Shown: one piece after another, positions 36,301 to 48,486 of the stretch
Layout of the letters: each line of letters starts with the position of its first letter
Position numbering within the stretch: the stretch's first letter is position 1
Assembly: GCA_963761755.1 (NCBI GenBank)
Contig: CAVXIC010000007.1
Coordinates: 186,001-250,000 of the forward strand
Reading direction: 5' to 3'
Length of the DNA stretch: 64,000 bases
DNA from: CAJXVA01 sp963761755
GTDB lineage: Bacteria; Myxococcota_A; Polyangia; Nannocystales; Nannocystaceae
Notes under the pieces: model-generated
What the model was told of the DNA's origin: nothing
Databases searched by the model: none
The model's input: the letters and a program-made list of their open reading frames with translations, nothing else
Position numbers and translations under genes: made by a program

Positions 36301-38871
36301 TCACTCGAGCCCGGACGGGTTTGGCTCGGCCAGCGTCACGCAGCAGCGAAAGCCGACCGCGCCGTCCTGCGTCGTCAGCGGGAGCTTGCGTCGGGTGTTG
36401 CACGAGGCCTGCCGCGTCGTCGCGTCCCCGCCCATGACCGATCCGTCGTCCACCCACTCGGACACGTTGCCCACCAGATCGAAGACGCCCTGGGGCGTCA
36501 CGCAGTCGCCGCGCGCCCCGGAGCGACCGAGGTTCTGGGGAACGCCGCGGGCCGCGTCGTTGCAGCGCCCCTCCTGGCGGGCCCCTGCGTAGGGCTGCCG
36601 ACGCCGGTCCTCGCCCTTGCACGCGCTGCGCCACTCCTTGCCCGTGCACAGTCGCCGCCCGCGGGTCTCGCACCCTGTCGTCGCCTCGACCAGCGTGACG
36701 CCCGTCTTGGGGATCTGGCGCAGGCCTGGAAACTCACCGATCTCGATACACGCAGCGGGAGCGATGGAGACCATGTCGTCCGGGCACGTCGTGGGCGGCG
36801 CGCTCGGCCCGGCCTGCACCGGATCCGGTGGCCGCGGGGCGCCGTCCGTCTCGCTCGGATCACGAACCGGAGCGCGGTCGCCGAGCAAGACCGACAGGCC
36901 GCCTCGCTCCTGCGCGACGGGGATGGTGAGGCCCACCGCCAGCAGCGTCGCGCCGAAGCCCAACAAAGCCGCCATCATGGATCCGCGCGGGCCCCGAGCC
37001 TCCGAGAGCGCCTCGGGCGGGCGAGCTGCGCCCGGCGGCTGCGCGCGCACGACCGGCGAGGGTCCCGTCTGCGCCCGGGGCGGGCGGGCTCGGGGGCGCT
37101 GGGCGTCCAGCTCCAGCCGGGCCCCCGGTGCAGGCATGCTCACCGAGGCGGGGCGCGCGGCCGCGACGTCGACCGGGGGCGGACCGGGGGTGGTCGGCGG
37201 GGTCTTCGTTGGCGCCGGTGCAGGCCTGGCGGGTCCTTTGGGCGTCGTCGCCGACGGGCCCCGTGCCCGCGGCAGGTCGAGCTCGAGCGGAGCCTCGTCG
37301 AGCAGTGCGGGGTTTCGCTCGGCACGTTCGCCGTCGACCGCGGACAGGTGAGGTGACGATTCGGCGGCCGCCAACGCACCGACGACCGCCGACGCGTCGT
37401 CGCCCTGGAATCGGCTGTCGAGGCTCTCGGAGATCGGCAAGGAGAGCCCGAAGCCGCTGTCCTCGGCAGACATGAGGTCGTGCGCCGGAGGGGGCGGAAT
37501 CGGAGCGTGAACGTCGGTCGGAGGCGGGGTGGGCGTGCGCGGGCGCTGCGGCGGTGGGGCCGTCTGCGGCAGCGGGCCCGGACTCGGCGTGAAGCCGTCT
37601 TGCCCCACCCCCGGAGCCGTCAGCGGAGGCAAGACGATCGCCTGCTCGATCGACTCGGGCGCAGGCGAGCCTGCAGGCCGCGGGCCGTCGAACTCGGAGA
37701 GCTGCGCGCCGTCCGGAGGCGTCAGCGCGTCGGGATTGAGCTGTCGTGCGGGCTCATCCTCGATCCGTCTCGCCGTGATCTGAATCGGCGCAGGCGTGGG
37801 GGTTCGCTCGGGTGCTTCCTGCTTGACCTGCGCGGGCATGACCGCATCGGTGGGCACCGTGAACGGGTCGGGCTCAGGCTCGTCAGGCGCGATCATCACG
37901 CCGGCGATGGGGCTCAGCTCTGGCGGATGCAGCTCGGTGGCCGTCCGCCGAAACTGACGACGCTTGCCCGGAGGTCGGGACGGTTCCGCCGGCGTCGGTT
38001 TGGACCGGCCCTCGATCTCGTCGAGGTAGCGGGAGGCCAGCTCACGCAGCTCGGCCTGACGAGCGGCCCCGACGCTCCCCGGCTCGGGCGTCGACTCGGC
38101 GATGCGACGAAGGAGGGCGACGCCGTCGGTTGGGCGGCCCGCGGGATCGTTCGCGAGCGCGGCCTCGATGATGCCGGTCAGACCCCCCGCGGCGAGCTCC
38201 CCGTCCTCGACCGCCGCGAGCGCGGCGGAGCCCACCGTGTCCGTGGCGAGCGCTGCGACGACGGCACCCCACGCGAAGACGTCCGAGCACGCGGTGGGCG
38301 AGCCGCCCGAGCGCACCTCGGGCGCGACGACGTCGGCCCCGAGCGTTCGAAACGAGGGCGACACGGCATCGGTCGCGCAGGCGAGCACCAACCCGTGCTG
38401 CCAGATCGACACCCCGTCCTTCCACAACACGATGTTCCCCGGCGCCAGCGCGCCGTGAACCTGCCCGCGCCGATGCAGCTCGGCGAGGCCACGCGCCACC
38501 TCGACGGCGACGCGGGCGACGAGGCCGGAGGTGCTTCCGGAGCCCTCGATGCGCCGCTGGAGCGGCACGGCACCGGGCAATGCTTCGTACCCGACCACGC
38601 AGAAGTCGGCCTCGCGATCGACCAGCCGCACCGGGACCAGCCCGGGCCGCTGCGCACCGAGCTGCTCGCCCATGCGCGCCATGAACTGCGAGACGTCGAT
38701 CTGGGAGGGGACCCAGGAGCGCTCGATCACCGTCAGCCAGATCGTGCGCACCTCATCGTCGTGGGAGGTCGCGACCAACGTGGCGCCGAAGGCCCGCGCC
38801 CCGACGTCGGCAGCGGCTTCTTCGTCGATCTGGACCTGCCCGCAGATCCGGTCGCCCGGCGACGGCCTCAC
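36301..38871 (-). CDS. Ser/Thr pseudokinase fused to a membrane anchor and FGE-sulfatase (SUMF1) domain
   Basis: 856 residues. Residues about 1-280 resemble a Hanks-type kinase (GLAELHRRGQVHGALAPGNI), but the catalytic HRDLK reads VHGALA, there is no DFG (WQHG instead), and no lysine in the VAIK position, so it is a pseudokinase. A Pro/Ala-rich disordered linker, about 350 residues, leads to one membrane segment (MMAALLGFGATLLAVGLTIP, about 632). The C-terminal domain has the FGE/SUMF1 signature GVFDLVGNVSEWVDD and QDGAVGFRCC. The predicted topology puts a pseudokinase in the cytoplasm and the FGE fold outside. Ligand unknown. Confidence 0.85.
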   Translation of the reverse strand: MRPSPGDRICGQVQIDEEAAADVGARAFGATLVATSHDDEVRTIWLTVIERSWVPSQIDVSQFMARMGEQLGAQRPGLVPVRLVDREADFCVVGYEALPGAVPLQRRIEGSGSTSGLVARVAVEVARGLAELHRRGQVHGALAPGNIVLWKDGVSIWQHGLVLACATDAVSPSFRTLGADVVAPEVRSGGSPTACSDVFAWGAVVAALATDTVGSAALAAVEDGELAAGGLTGIIEAALANDPAGRPTDGVALLRRIAESTPEPGSVGAARQAELRELASRYLDEIEGRSKPTPAEPSRPPGKRRQFRRTATELHPPELSPIAGVMIAPDEPEPDPFTVPTDAVMPAQVKQEAPERTPTPAPIQITARRIEDEPARQLNPDALTPPDGAQLSEFDGPRPAGSPAPESIEQAIVLPPLTAPGVGQDGFTPSPGPLPQTAPPPQRPRTPTPPPTDVHAPIPPPPAHDLMSAEDSGFGLSLPISESLDSRFQGDDASAVVGALAAAESSPHLSAVDGERAERNPALLDEAPLELDLPRARGPSATTPKGPARPAPAPTKTPPTTPGPPPVDVAAARPASVSMPAPGARLELDAQRPRARPPRAQTGPSPVVRAQPPGAARPPEALSEARGPRGSMMAALLGFGATLLAVGLTIPVAQERGGLSVLLGDRAPVRDPSETDGAPRPPDPVQAGPSAPPTTCPDDMVSIAPAACIEIGEFPGLRQIPKTGVTLVEATTGCETRGRRLCTGKEWRSACKGEDRRRQPYAGARQEGRCNDAARGVPQNLGRSGARGDCVTPQGVFDLVGNVSEWVDDGSVMGGDATTRQASCNTRRKLPLTTQDGAVGFRCCVTLAEPNPSGLE

Positions 38872-38934
38872 AACCGGACTCTATCACGTCGGACCCGTCG
38901 CAACGCGCCCGGAGTGCCCTGGGGCACCCGCAGC

Positions 38935-39438
38935 TCAGCGACCCGTGCTGCCGAAGCCGCCCGTCCCGCGAATCGACGTTCCGTGCCCTACCTGGGGATC
39001 GGGATCGGGCTCGGGCTCGGGCAGGACGTCGCATGCCTCGAAGGCGAGGTCCGAGACCCGGGCGACCACCAGCTGCGCCACCCGTTCCCCGTGCCGAATC
39101 GAGAAGGCCTCCGCGCCGAGGTTGACCAACAAGACCTTCACCTCGCCGCGGTAGTCCGCGTCGATGGTCCCCGGAGCATTGAGCACGGTGACCCCGTGCT
39201 TGAACGCCAAGCCCGAGCGCGGCCGGACCTGCACCTCGTGTCCGAATGGAATCGCCAGGGCCAAGCCCGTGGGTACGGCCGCGCGCGCCCCGGGCTCCAG
39301 CACGAGCGCCTCCTCCAGACAGGCATGCACGTCGAATCCAGCGGCCTGCGCCGTCATGCGGCGCGGCAGCTGAGCCGACGGGCGCAGCCGCCGGACCAGC
39401 ACGGCGGCTGCGTCGGGCTGACTGTCTTCAGGGGGCAC
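38935..39438 (-). CDS. dut: dUTP pyrophosphatase
   Basis: Hydrolyses dUTP to dUMP. 167 residues: opening with a short basic extension, then MTAQAAGFDVHA (motif 1), VRPRSGLAFKHGVTVLN (motifs 2/3), GTIDADYRGEVKVLLVN, GERVAQLVV (motif 4) and the C-terminal flap RGTGGFGSTGR (motif 5). A proline/acidic insert (PEPEPDPDPQVGHG) lies between motifs 4 and 5 and adds about 10 residues to the usual linker. Stop 3 bases from pnp. Confidence 0.95.
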   Translation of the reverse strand: MPPEDSQPDAAAVLVRRLRPSAQLPRRMTAQAAGFDVHACLEEALVLEPGARAAVPTGLALAIPFGHEVQVRPRSGLAFKHGVTVLNAPGTIDADYRGEVKVLLVNLGAEAFSIRHGERVAQLVVARVSDLAFEACDVLPEPEPDPDPQVGHGTSIRGTGGFGSTGR

Positions 39439-39441
39439 GGC

Positions 39442-41547
<2,106 letters not shown>

Positions 41548-41579
41548 GGGATTCTTTGCTCGGAGGTGGGTGGTGGCAC

Positions 41580-41620
41580 AGCCCGAGCCTGAGAACGCCA
41601 CAAGGGGCGCTGCTCGGGCT
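41580..41620 (-). promoter_or_regulatory. Inverted repeat in the rpsO-pnp leader
   Basis: Perfect 9-bp arms AGCCCGAGC (41580-41588) and GCTCGGGCT (41612-41620) with a short inner pairing (CGCC with GGCG). It is 33 bases upstream of the pnp ATG. In E. coli the same intergenic position holds the RNase III-cut stem that controls pnp, so an RNase III/PNPase autoregulation site is inferred, not shown. The rest of 41621-41740 holds no gene. Confidence 0.65.
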
Positions 41621-41740
41621 CGAGGGCTTGCGTGCCGTCATGAGCGTCGCGACACGACGCGCGTCCGAGGATCTGCCGATCCCCAAACGCGCCGAAGGGC
41701 GCATCCTTTGGCAGGAAGCGCCCATCGCATGGCAGCAGCG

Positions 41741-42010
41741 TTACTTTCGAATGTTGAGCTCCGCGATGATGGTGCGGTAGCGCTCGACGTCTTTGCCCTT
41801 GACGTAGTCGAGGAGGCGGCGACGACGGCCGACGAGTTTGAGAAGTCCGCGCCGCGAGTGAAAATCCTTGCGGTGGGTGCGGAAGTGGTCGGTCAAGTAG
41901 TTGATCCGCTTGCTCAGGAGGGCGATCTGGACCTCGGGAGATCCGGTGTCGCTGTCGCTGCGCTTGAACTTGCCGACGATTTCGGCCTTGCGATCCGTGG
42001 AGAGAGCCAT
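41741..42010 (-). CDS. rpsO: 30S ribosomal protein S15
   Basis: 89 residues, canonical length, with the conserved KRSDSDTGSPEVQIALLSKR, YLTDHFRTHRKDFHSRRGLL and a basic RRRRLLDYVK. Binds the central domain of 16S rRNA and represses its own translation in several bacteria. It sits upstream of pnp as in most bacteria. Confidence 0.98.
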   Translation of the reverse strand: MALSTDRKAEIVGKFKRSDSDTGSPEVQIALLSKRINYLTDHFRTHRKDFHSRRGLLKLVGRRRRLLDYVKGKDVERYRTIIAELNIRK

Positions 42011-42099
42011 GGTGCTGCTGTTGCTTCGCTCGAGTTGTCGAGGTTGGGGGAGACGACGACCGCCTCCGAATTCTTATTTCCGGTCTCGAAGGGGCGCAG

Positions 42100-42126
42100 A
42101 ATCTATGCGAGGGGGCACGATGTCAA
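42100..42126 (-). promoter_or_regulatory. Candidate promoter for rpsO-pnp-dut
   Basis: On the minus strand TTGACA (42126-42121) is a perfect -35 box, 15 bases from TAGATT (42105-42100), a 4/6 -10 box. It overlaps the truB stop region, 90 bases upstream of rpsO. Spacing is short, so the strength is uncertain. Confidence 0.45.
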
Positions 42127-43161
42127 GGCCCAGAGGCACCGGACGATGGGAGGGGTCTCAACGTGCGCACTACACGCAACACCGTGTGTCCGTCCTCGAC
42201 CATAAACCGGCACAGAACCAGCCCTCGCGCTGCGAGGACGGCGAGCTCGCCGTGCGGCGTGACCTTGCGGAGCGCGGGGTGTTCTTGGTCGACGGACTGG
42301 CCGTGCCCGAGCCGCCGGGCCAAGTCTTCGCCCTGCGCATCCCCCGATGCATCCAGCCGCGGGATCCCCAGGACCGTGATCGGGTCCAGCAGGTGCTCGG
42401 CGATCGCGGCCGCCTGGGACGCCCGGTCGTCGTCGGCCGCGCGGTACCGGATGCGATGGCGGGGCTTTCCGTCGGGACCCGGCGGCATCGGGGAGACCTC
42501 GAACCCGCAAAGGCTGCGGGGGTTCGCGAGGGAGCAGTCCCCTGATGCGATCCGGTGCAGCGCACCCAAGTGCGCCGGGACGCCGAGTCGGCGTCCGAGT
42601 TCTTCGGCGAACGAACGGATGAAGGATCCCTTGCTGACCCGCATCGTCGCTTCCATCTCGCCGCGCTCCTCGCGACGCACGACCTGGATGTCTCCGATCT
42701 CGTGCACGACCATCGGCCGGCTGGGGACCTCGAAGGACTCGCCGCGGCGCGCCCTCTGATGCGCCCGCTCACCGTCGACCCGCACGGCGCTGAAGGCCGG
42801 GGGCGCCAGCTCGTGCGTCCCGAGCAGCCCGGCGAGCGCATCGCCTGCGCGCGCCCAGGTGGCGTCGTCGAGCTCGGCCTGGGCGACGACGTCCCCGGCC
42901 GCGTCCGCGGTCGTTGTCGCGGTGCCGAGCACGAAGCGCGCCCGGTACGTCTTGTCCACCTCGGTCAGCAGCGGAACGAGCTTGGTCGCCGGGCCGACGC
43001 AGCACACCAGCAGCCCGGTGGCGCCCGGGTCGAGCGTGCCGCAGTGCCCCACCGAACGCGTTCGCAGCACCCAGCGCAAGAAGTCGCAGACCTCCGCGGA
43101 GGTGGGTCCTGCGGGTTTGTCGACGTAGAGCACCCCGAGCGGCTCGTCGCTCGCGGTCCGG

Positions 43162-43181
<20 letters not shown>
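42123..43181 (-). CDS. truB: tRNA pseudouridine-55 synthase TruB
   Basis: Isomerises U55 of tRNA T-loops. 352 residues: LGVLYVDKPAGPTSAEV, catalytic aspartate in VGHCGTLDPGATGLL, KTYRARFVLGTATTT (substrate loop), RVSKGSFIRSFAEELGRRLG and the C-terminal Val/Leu-rich end (MVEDGHTVLRVVRTLRPLP). It overlaps rbfA by 20 bases and is the last gene of the nusA-infB transcript. Confidence 0.97.
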
Positions 43182-43602
<421 letters not shown>

Positions 43603-43625
43603 GTCTGCGTCCGCTCACCCCACAC

Positions 43626-46563
43626 CTAGAGCGTGGGCGGGATCGCTTCCAGCTCGAAGGCCTGCAGCGTGTCGCCCTCTTCGAGGTCGGTGTAGCCATC
43701 GACCACGATGCCGCACTCGAAGCCGTCCTTGACCTCTTTGACATCGTCCTTGTGGACGCGGAGCGACCCGATGTTGCCGCTGTGAACGACCGAGCCGTCG
43801 CGGACGACCCGAACGTGCGAGTTCCGGGTGATCGACCCGCGGGTGACCCGGCACCCTGCAACGACGCCCAGCCTCGGGATGGGGAAGAGCGCCCGAACTT
43901 CGGCCTCGCCCTGCTCCCGCTCTCGGTACTCGGGTTCGAGGAGGCCGATCATGAGCTCACGCGCCATGTCGAGCGCCTCGTAGATGACGCTGAAGGTCCG
44001 GATCGAGACGCCTTCACTCTCGGCCACCGGGGCAGCCTTGCCCGCGGTCTTGACGTTGAACCCGAAGATGACCGCTTCGCCCGCATGGGCGTACTTCACG
44101 TCGGTCTCGTTGATCTGACCGACCTCGGCCTTGATGACCTCCAGTTTGACCTTCTCGGTCTCGTTGGTGATCTCCTCGAGCGCCTCGGCCAGCGCCTGGG
44201 CCGAGCCCTGCACGTCGGCCTTGAGCACGATCTTGAGCACCGGGACCTTCTTGCGAAGCATCATCTCGGTGATGCTCGGGCCGGTCCGCACGCTCTCCTT
44301 GCGCAAGCGCTTCTCGCGACGGTAGGCGACGAGTGCCTTGGCGTCCTTGTCGTTCTCGACCACGTTGATCGAGTCGCCCGCCAGTGGCACGCCCGAGAGG
44401 CCCAGGACCTCCACCGGCGTCGAGGGTCCCGCAGACTTCAGCCGTTTGCCCGTCTGGTCGGAGAGCCCACGCACCTTCGCGTGGAACTCGTTGGCGACGA
44501 CGATGTCACCGGTGTGCAGCGTGCCGGACTGGACGAGCACCGTGACGATGGTGCCGCGACCCTTGTCGATCCGCGCCTCGAGCACCGTACCGCCGGCCTT
44601 GCCATCGAGCGGGGCGCGCAGTTCGAGCACCTCGGCCTGCACCGCGAGCGTCTCGAGGAGATCCTCGATGCCCTGCCCCGTCTTGGCCGAAACCTCGACG
44701 ATGGGCACGTTGCCGCCGAACTCTTCACCGACGAGCTCATGCTCCATCAGCGCCTGCTTGACCCGGCCGGAGTTGGCCTCGGGCTTGTCGATCTTGTTGA
44801 CCGCAACGACGATGGGAACCCCCGCCTCCTTGCTGTGCTTGATCGCTTCGACCGTCGTGGGCATGACCCCGTCGTCGGCTGCGACGACGAGCACCACGAT
44901 GTCCGTGATCTGCGCGCCGCGTGACCGCATGGCGGTGAACGCCTCGTGTCCCGGAGTGTCCAAGAAGGTGACCTCGCCCTTGGCCGTCTTCACCTTGTAG
45001 GCGGCGACGTGCTGGGTGATGCCGCCCGCCTCGCCTGCGGCGACGCGGCTCTTGCGGATGTAGTCGAGCAACGAGGTCTTGCCGTGGTCGACGTGACCCA
45101 TCACCGTGACCACCGGAGCGCGATGCTCGCTGACCACTTCCTCGCCAGCGGCGATCACTTCGGCTTCATCGAACGCGACGTCCTCGGTCGTGTAGCCGAA
45201 CTCGGCGGCGACCATCTCGGCCGTCTCGAAGTCGATGGCGTTGTTGATCGTGATGCCGCGCATCCCCATCCCCCAAAGGGTCCGGAGGATGGCCGAGGCC
45301 TTCTTGCCCATCTGATGCGCGAGGTCGGCGACCTGGATGGCTTCATCCACCCGGATCCGCTTCTTCTCATTGCTCATCTCGACGGTGTTGATCTTGGGCG
45401 GTCCCGAACGGTCGTGCCCACGACCTCCACGCCGCGGCGGCTTGCGACGCCCACGCGCTTGGTGCTTCTCTTCCCGCTGCTTTCGCTGCGAGGCGCGCCC
45501 CATCTTCTCCTGCTCGTTCGCGTCGGTGATGATCACCTGCTGCTTGCGAGCCTTTTGGGGGATCTTGATGAACCCGAGGATCTTGGGCTCGGACCGCTGG
45601 GAGGCGGCGCCGACGATGACCCCGTCCTCGTTGCGGAGCACGCGGCGACCACCATCATCGATGACCGGTGGCTTGGGCGTGACCCCTTCGGACCCAGATC
45701 CAGACCCCTGCGGTGCCGGGCCGGAGCCCCCCGCCGCGGTCGAGGCCGAAGCATCCGACGTCGAGCGCTCACCTGCCGGTTGGGCGGGCGTGGCTTCGGC
45801 CGCCGCAGGCTTGCTTTCGAGAGTCCGCCGCGGCTCGGGGCGCTCGGCAAGCCGGGACGCCATCCCTCCGGGAAGACGCCGCGTGTTCGAGGGCAGCTCG
45901 ATGCGCTCGCCGACCTTGGGGATCACCTTGGGCACGTCATCCGCCTGCGCATCCGCGCTGGAGCCGGACTGCATCCCCTGCCCCGGACGCGACTGTGCGG
46001 GCCCGCGCATCCCCGCGATCCCCGCGATCGTCGGGTCGGCCGCTGGGCGCGCCCGGTCGACGTGGCTGGGCACCGTTGGATCGCGCACCGTCACGGCCGG
46101 ACTGCGAGGACGCGTGAGACGACGCGGACGCGCCTCCACCCGTCGACCCCGACATTCCAGGGCGACCCGAAGACGCCTGCGCGCCCTCGTCGGGACGCCG
46201 CCGATAAACGGGAGCCCCCGAGCCAGCACCGGGTGCATTCGCGGGTGCAGCTTCGACGACGTCGTCTCGCTCCCGCTCCGCCCGGCGGCGACGGACTTCG
46301 GCGCCGCGGCGACGGATGACCGTTCCACCTCGACGTTTGCCGTCGCCCTTGCCTCCGGCGATGACACGCTCTTGCGTCTCGGCCGCGGTAGCTGCTTCTT
46401 CGGGGATACCGCGCACGGATGCCCGTACGCGCGTCGCCTCATCCGGCGTAAGCGTCGACATGTAGTTTTTGATGGGAATGCCGAGGTTTCTGATCACCTT
46501 CTCCAGGGATCGGTTGTCCTCGTTCAGTTCTTTCGCGAGCTCATAGACTCGAACCTTGGCCAT
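43626..46563 (-). CDS. infB: Translation initiation factor IF-2, with a frame break in the linker
   Basis: Delivers initiator tRNA to the 30S subunit. N-terminal IF2N opens MAKVRVYELAKELNEDNRSL. A Gly/Ser/Arg linker (for example GGASASSHASSQSGRDGA) follows; then the reading frame must slip. The first frame stops at 45937, while the continuing one carries ADDVPKVIPKVGERIELPSN, a second IF2N (KKRIRVDEAIQVADLAHQMG), the G domain with VVTVMGHVDHGKTSLLDYI, DTPGHEAFTAMRS and NKIDKPE, then domains II-IV. The span is 2938 bases (3x979+1); the break lies roughly at 46000-46125. infB is essential, so one extra base call is the simplest explanation. Corrected length is 978. The start overlaps ylxR by 23 bases. 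Confidence 0.87.
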
Positions 46564-46984
46564 GAAGCACCCCCTCGTTGTGGGCCCCACGCTCGGCGAG
46601 CATCGAAGTGCGCACCAGCATGAGTTGGTTCAGGCGACGACCAGTCGTGGACCCGATGCCCACGGAAAGAGTCGTTCGCCGGAGTTGTTCGACCTGTCGT
46701 GTCACGGCTCGTTCGGCGTCCACCCAGAGGGTCGGGCCCGGGGCCGCAACTGACAAGCCCCTCGGGCCAGCAAGCGCGCGCGTGAACGCACGTCGCTTGA
46801 TGGCGGTTTCGTAACAGGAAAGTGACGGACACAGATATGCACTGCGCCCATCTGCCGGCGTTACCGAGGGCACGACGTGCCCATCGGAGCGTCGACGAAA
46901 ACGAAGCATGGAGCCGGCCGGCTTGCGCGTGCGACAGGCAACGCACATCCGGGACGGCGCCTCGGTGATCGCTTGGCAAGTCAA
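46541..46984 (-). CDS. ylxR: YlxR family protein (DUF448)
   Basis: 147 residues with the family signature RMCVACRTRKPAGSMLRFRR and PADGRSAYLCPSLSCYETAI, then a positive helix KRRAFTRALAG. YlxR family members bind RNA or nucleoid DNA and are placed between nusA and infB in many bacteria. The extended C-terminus (residues 85-147) is less conserved. ATG overlaps the nusA stop (ATGA). Confidence 0.93.
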   Translation of the reverse strand: MTCQAITEAPSRMCVACRTRKPAGSMLRFRRRSDGHVVPSVTPADGRSAYLCPSLSCYETAIKRRAFTRALAGPRGLSVAAPGPTLWVDAERAVTRQVEQLRRTTLSVGIGSTTGRRLNQLMLVRTSMLAERGAHNEGVLHGQGSSL

Positions 46985-48444
46985 TCGGCACCTCCCGCGG
47001 GAGGTGCAGCGCCGGCACCACCAGGTCCACCATGACCACCAGGACCCCCAGGACCCCCAGACATGGGGTCATCTTCTTCGGGCGGAGGCTCGGGCGGGTA
47101 CTCGACGTTGAGGGCGAGGTTGCCGCTGGCGGCGTCGTTTGCGACCTCGATGATCTGCTCGGCGAATGCCAGATCGCCCAGTCCCTCGACCTGCGAGAGC
47201 TCTTCGGCGTCGGCGACGGCCAGGTCGCGGAGGCTCCGCCACCCCATCCCGAACAGGACCTCGGACATCTCGTGTCCCACGCCGGGGATGGCCGCCATCT
47301 CGGCGCGGTTGCGGGTCTCCTGCTGGCGGATCTTGCTCTCGGAGAAGATGTCGATGCGCCAACCGGTCAGCCTCGACGCGAGCCGGACGTTCTGTCCCCG
47401 CTTGCCGATCGCCAAGCTGAGCTTGTCGTCGGGGACGATGAGCTCCATCGTGTGACGATCGGCGTCGATGAGGACCCGGGAGACTTGGGCGGGCTGAATC
47501 GCGTTGCAGACGAACCGCGCGGGGTCGTCGTTGAACGGGACGATGTCGATCTTCTCGCCGCGAAGCTCCTGGACGACGGCCTGAACGCGAGATCCGCGCA
47601 TACCGACGCAGGCGCCGACGGGGTCGACGTCGCGCTCGCGGCTGGAGACCGCGATCTTCGAGCGCGCGCCGGGCTCTCGGGCGCAAGCCTCGATTCGCAC
47701 GATGCCTTCGAAGATCTCGGGGACCTCGTGTTCGAAGAGCTTCTCGACCAGGCCACGGTGGGTGCGCGAGAGGATGATCTGGGGCCCGCGGGCGGACTTG
47801 TCGACGTCCTTGACGTACGCGACGATCCGGTCGCCGGGGCGAAGGGACTCGCGCGGCACCTGCTCGCGCACCGGGAGGATCGCCTCGGCTTTCCCGTTGT
47901 CGACCTCGACAACGATCGAGCCGCGCTCGAACCGGCGGACGATGCCGGTCATCAGCTCGCCCTTCTTGTCCTTGTAGGCGTCGTAGAGGTTCTCACGCTC
48001 GGCCTCGCGGACGCGCTGGATGATGACCTGCTTGGCCGTCTGCGCCGCGATGCGCCCGAAGCCGCCACCGATGCCGGTGCGCAGCGCCTCGATCTCGGGG
48101 TAGTCCTTGGCCTGCTGCTCGGCGCGCTTCTTGTCTCCGGGGAGATAGAAGATCTGGAACAGCAGCTCGTCGCCTTCCTCGGCCTCGAGACCGGAGCGTT
48201 GCGCCTGCTCGAGGGTCAGCTCGCGGAGCGGCTGCGTGACGTCGTCCACCACGTAGAGGACCTGGAATAGGTTGACCATCCCCGTCTCTTCGTCGAACGA
48301 GGCCTCGATCTCGCGCTCTTCGAACACCTTCTTGGCAGCGGCAAGCACCGCTTGCTCGACCGTCTCGGTGAGCACAGGCCGCGAGATGTTCTTCTCGCGG
48401 CAAACCTGGTCGATGACCGTGCTGAGGTTGACTGCTTCTTCCAT
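46981..48444 (-). CDS. nusA: Transcription termination/antitermination factor NusA
   Basis: Binds RNA polymerase and nascent RNA. 487 residues: N-terminal RNAP-binding domain (VCREKNISRPVLTETVEQAV), S1 domain (GELMTGIVRRFERGSIVVEV), KH1 and KH2 (VDPVGACVGMRGSRVQAVVQ and LAIGKRGQNVRLASRLTGWR), then one helix-hairpin-helix acidic repeat (MGWRSLRDLAVADAEELSQV). The last 30 residues are Gly/Pro-rich (GGPGGPGGHGGPGGAG), an unusual tail. rimP lies 42 bases upstream. Confidence 0.97.
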   Translation of the reverse strand: MEEAVNLSTVIDQVCREKNISRPVLTETVEQAVLAAAKKVFEEREIEASFDEETGMVNLFQVLYVVDDVTQPLRELTLEQAQRSGLEAEEGDELLFQIFYLPGDKKRAEQQAKDYPEIEALRTGIGGGFGRIAAQTAKQVIIQRVREAERENLYDAYKDKKGELMTGIVRRFERGSIVVEVDNGKAEAILPVREQVPRESLRPGDRIVAYVKDVDKSARGPQIILSRTHRGLVEKLFEHEVPEIFEGIVRIEACAREPGARSKIAVSSRERDVDPVGACVGMRGSRVQAVVQELRGEKIDIVPFNDDPARFVCNAIQPAQVSRVLIDADRHTMELIVPDDKLSLAIGKRGQNVRLASRLTGWRIDIFSESKIRQQETRNRAEMAAIPGVGHEMSEVLFGMGWRSLRDLAVADAEELSQVEGLGDLAFAEQIIEVANDAASGNLALNVEYPPEPPPEEDDPMSGGPGGPGGHGGPGGAGAAPPAGGAD

Positions 48445-48486
48445 GGTCCGGGACCTTTCGAAAGCTGACCCGTGGCGCCCCTACGC

